Shown here: piece after piece, positions 62,206-64,000 of the stretch
How the letters are laid out: the number at the start of each line of letters is the position of its first letter
Numbering within the stretch: the first letter of the stretch is position 1
Assembly (NCBI GenBank): GCA_023213315.1
Contig: JAKCPI010000438.1
Location: 62,001-126,000 of the forward strand
Length of the DNA: 64,000 nucleotides
Direction of reading: 5' to 3'
DNA from: Euborellia annulipes
Lineage: Eukaryota > Arthropoda > Insecta > Dermaptera > Anisolabididae
Translations under genes and position numbers: made by a program
Notes under the pieces: generated by a model
What the model was told of the DNA's origin: nothing
Database searches by the model: none
What the model saw: only the letters and a program-made list of their open reading frames with translations

Positions 62206-64000
62206 TATCATTCTTGAATATAAATTATGAGTTTGAATGGCCAGCGGTTGAAATACTTATTGAAATTAATTAATCTTTCGTTGGGTATTGTGATATTTCC
62301 AAATTCACCAAGTATACTCCTCTAATACTTTAAAATGGTGGTTAAACAGGAGAAATCTCAAACGACTAACTTTGTAAACACGCTTTAGGGAAACTTCCTC
62401 TTTCCATACTAGGCTTATTTGTTTTGCTAAGTTACCTGCCACTAAAGGAATTCCCAAAACGTTGTATTTAAATACAAATCGACCACAGTTAAACTTAAAA
62501 AAATATATTTTATTTATTAATGATAACAATTTCAAAGTCGTAGGACTTTATTTCTCTAAAATTTCTTAATAGGGCATTTTTCTCTTTAAGTACCTGATGA
62601 GCGAACTTCCTATGTGTGATATCGTTTTGACTAATTATTCAATGAAAATTGGGAAAATTTACGTTAGTTAGTACAGATATTTATTATCAAATAGAATCTT
62701 TCACTCCCTTTCATCCTTTCTAAAATAGTTGCAGTGATACTTAAATGTTCTTCCATAATTAATTCTCTATTGATGTTATCTCAAAGGATGGTTGATTTAT
62801 TTTAAAGTATAAAAATCAAAAAAAATAAATAAATAAAAACAAAAATAAAAAAAAAATAAAAACTTAGAAATAGTAACTTCACTTTGCCAAAGATAAGTAT
62901 ATCTATATAAATACAAATATATTCAATATATTATTTATTTTCTTCTATAGAAATGATAAATATTTTGAATAATTTCAAACTATTTTTTTTTAATATAATG
63001 TTTTACATTTTATTGATTAAAAACAAAAAAATAACAGTATTTTAATAAATAATTATATTTAAAAAAATTTTACAAAAATGATTTGTTTTGATAAATAAAA
63101 TTTTTCGAATTATATTTAACAATTATATAATTTAAAAAAAATTTTTAATTTTTTTTAATTCATAAGTGACATAAAAAAGTGTTCTTTTATTATTTAACAA
63201 TATAATATTTTATATAATCATTTACATTGTAATATATGATATTAAAGGGAACAAAAATAACTCGAAAAGAGAGGTTAGTTATTGTTGTCCTCGGTAATTT
63301 GAGTATTTTCTTCATTCATCTGGTCGAAATGTTTCGTTTCCAGAAAAGAAAAGAATTTGTGCAAAAGTTTCAGTCTAACAACCAAAGTTTCTAGAAAGCT
63401 ATCTCAATTCCATGTTTTTGGCTTGCTTCCTTTTAAGCTTTCGCTTCGTTGTTGACATTTTCTAATTGTTAATTGTTGCTGATGTTATTGTTAAATAGTG
63501 GATAGTATAATTGTTAAGACGTGCCCCTAAATTAGAATTCTCATCTAGATATGCTGTTTCATCACAATGATCTTTTAAATTTCAAATATTTAAGTGCAAT
63601 TTCTAATTATAGTATCTATTTTTTCCATTTAAAAAAAAAAAAAATGTATCCTTTATTTTGCTAATCTCTCTCTCTTTGAAAAGATCTTTGGACTGAAACA
63701 GATTTTAGAATTTCTGTCGGATGATCATCATTTTGTGTCTTGATATAAACGGCCTATTCTCTTTTTTGACGGCCTCCTTGGTCAAATCATATTTGGACTT
63801 CCTACTTATTTTTCACTTGAACAAAAAAGTTGTTAAATATTAATTGATACAGATTCTGTTTTTTATTTAAACTATTAGTAAAACATAATATTTATAAATT
63901 AACATATACCGAATATATATATACAGTGTGTTAGAAGCCCATTCACAAACACAATAAAAACAGACACGTTCATAATCTAGCATTCCCCCTCTCGAAGTAA
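62206..64000. other. Gene-free AT-rich stretch to the window end
   Basis: 62455-62530 matches the outer part of the repeat at 31342-31405 (CGTTGTA, ACCACAGTTAAAC, TTATTAATGATAACAA). The rest shows no gene, tRNA or strong repeat. Confidence 0.4.

Overview
The window is nuclear DNA of an intron-rich, very AT-rich invertebrate, most likely an arthropod. That placement is inferred from the gene set (a short group-I PAK of the Pak3 kind, a Plc21C/PLCB1-class phospholipase, an EDEM1 orthologue), GT-AG introns from about 60 nt to several kb, and dense small transposons. I cannot name the species.

Three protein genes are supported. (1) EDEM1-like ER mannosidase-like protein, plus strand, 2743-13044, 10 exons, 560 aa. 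(2) p21-activated kinase, minus strand, 21133-15669, 9 exons, 493 aa; it converges on EDEM1 with about 2.6 kb between the stop codons. (3) Phospholipase C beta, plus strand, 35619-59152, 21 exons, about 1,270 aa if one missing base in exon 11 is allowed for; it is divergent from PAK across about 14.5 kb. Every splice junction given follows GT-AG and keeps the reading phase. The genes share no pathway: one handles misfolded glycoproteins in the ER, one is a Rac/Cdc42 effector, one is the Gq effector making IP3 and DAG.

The rest is almost wholly repeats. There are at least ten small hAT-type elements with 8-bp target duplications (1169, 5501, 6846, 39068, 41843, 42630, 43658, 48118, 51599, 55588). 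A family with 13-bp ACTTTCTCTTACC ends is present in about a dozen copies. Two mariner-like MITEs, tRNA-derived SINE-like pieces, a retrotransposon relic, and 99-bp and ~74-bp tandem arrays are also present. A 4.36-kb composite palindromic element at 30820-35175 is bracketed by an 8-bp repeat. PAK to PLC (21-35 kb) is a repeat graveyard with no credible gene.

The most unusual signal is a set of foldback elements of several unrelated sequence families. They carry, at the inner end of an arm, a hammerhead-ribozyme-like core: CTGANGA, one spacer base, a short hairpin, GAAAC, then GTH. The copy at 17261-17309 (minus) has an intact core, a 6-bp stem II and an 8-bp helix I. Five such foldbacks lie between 13.3 and 17.5 kb, around the 3' end of PAK.
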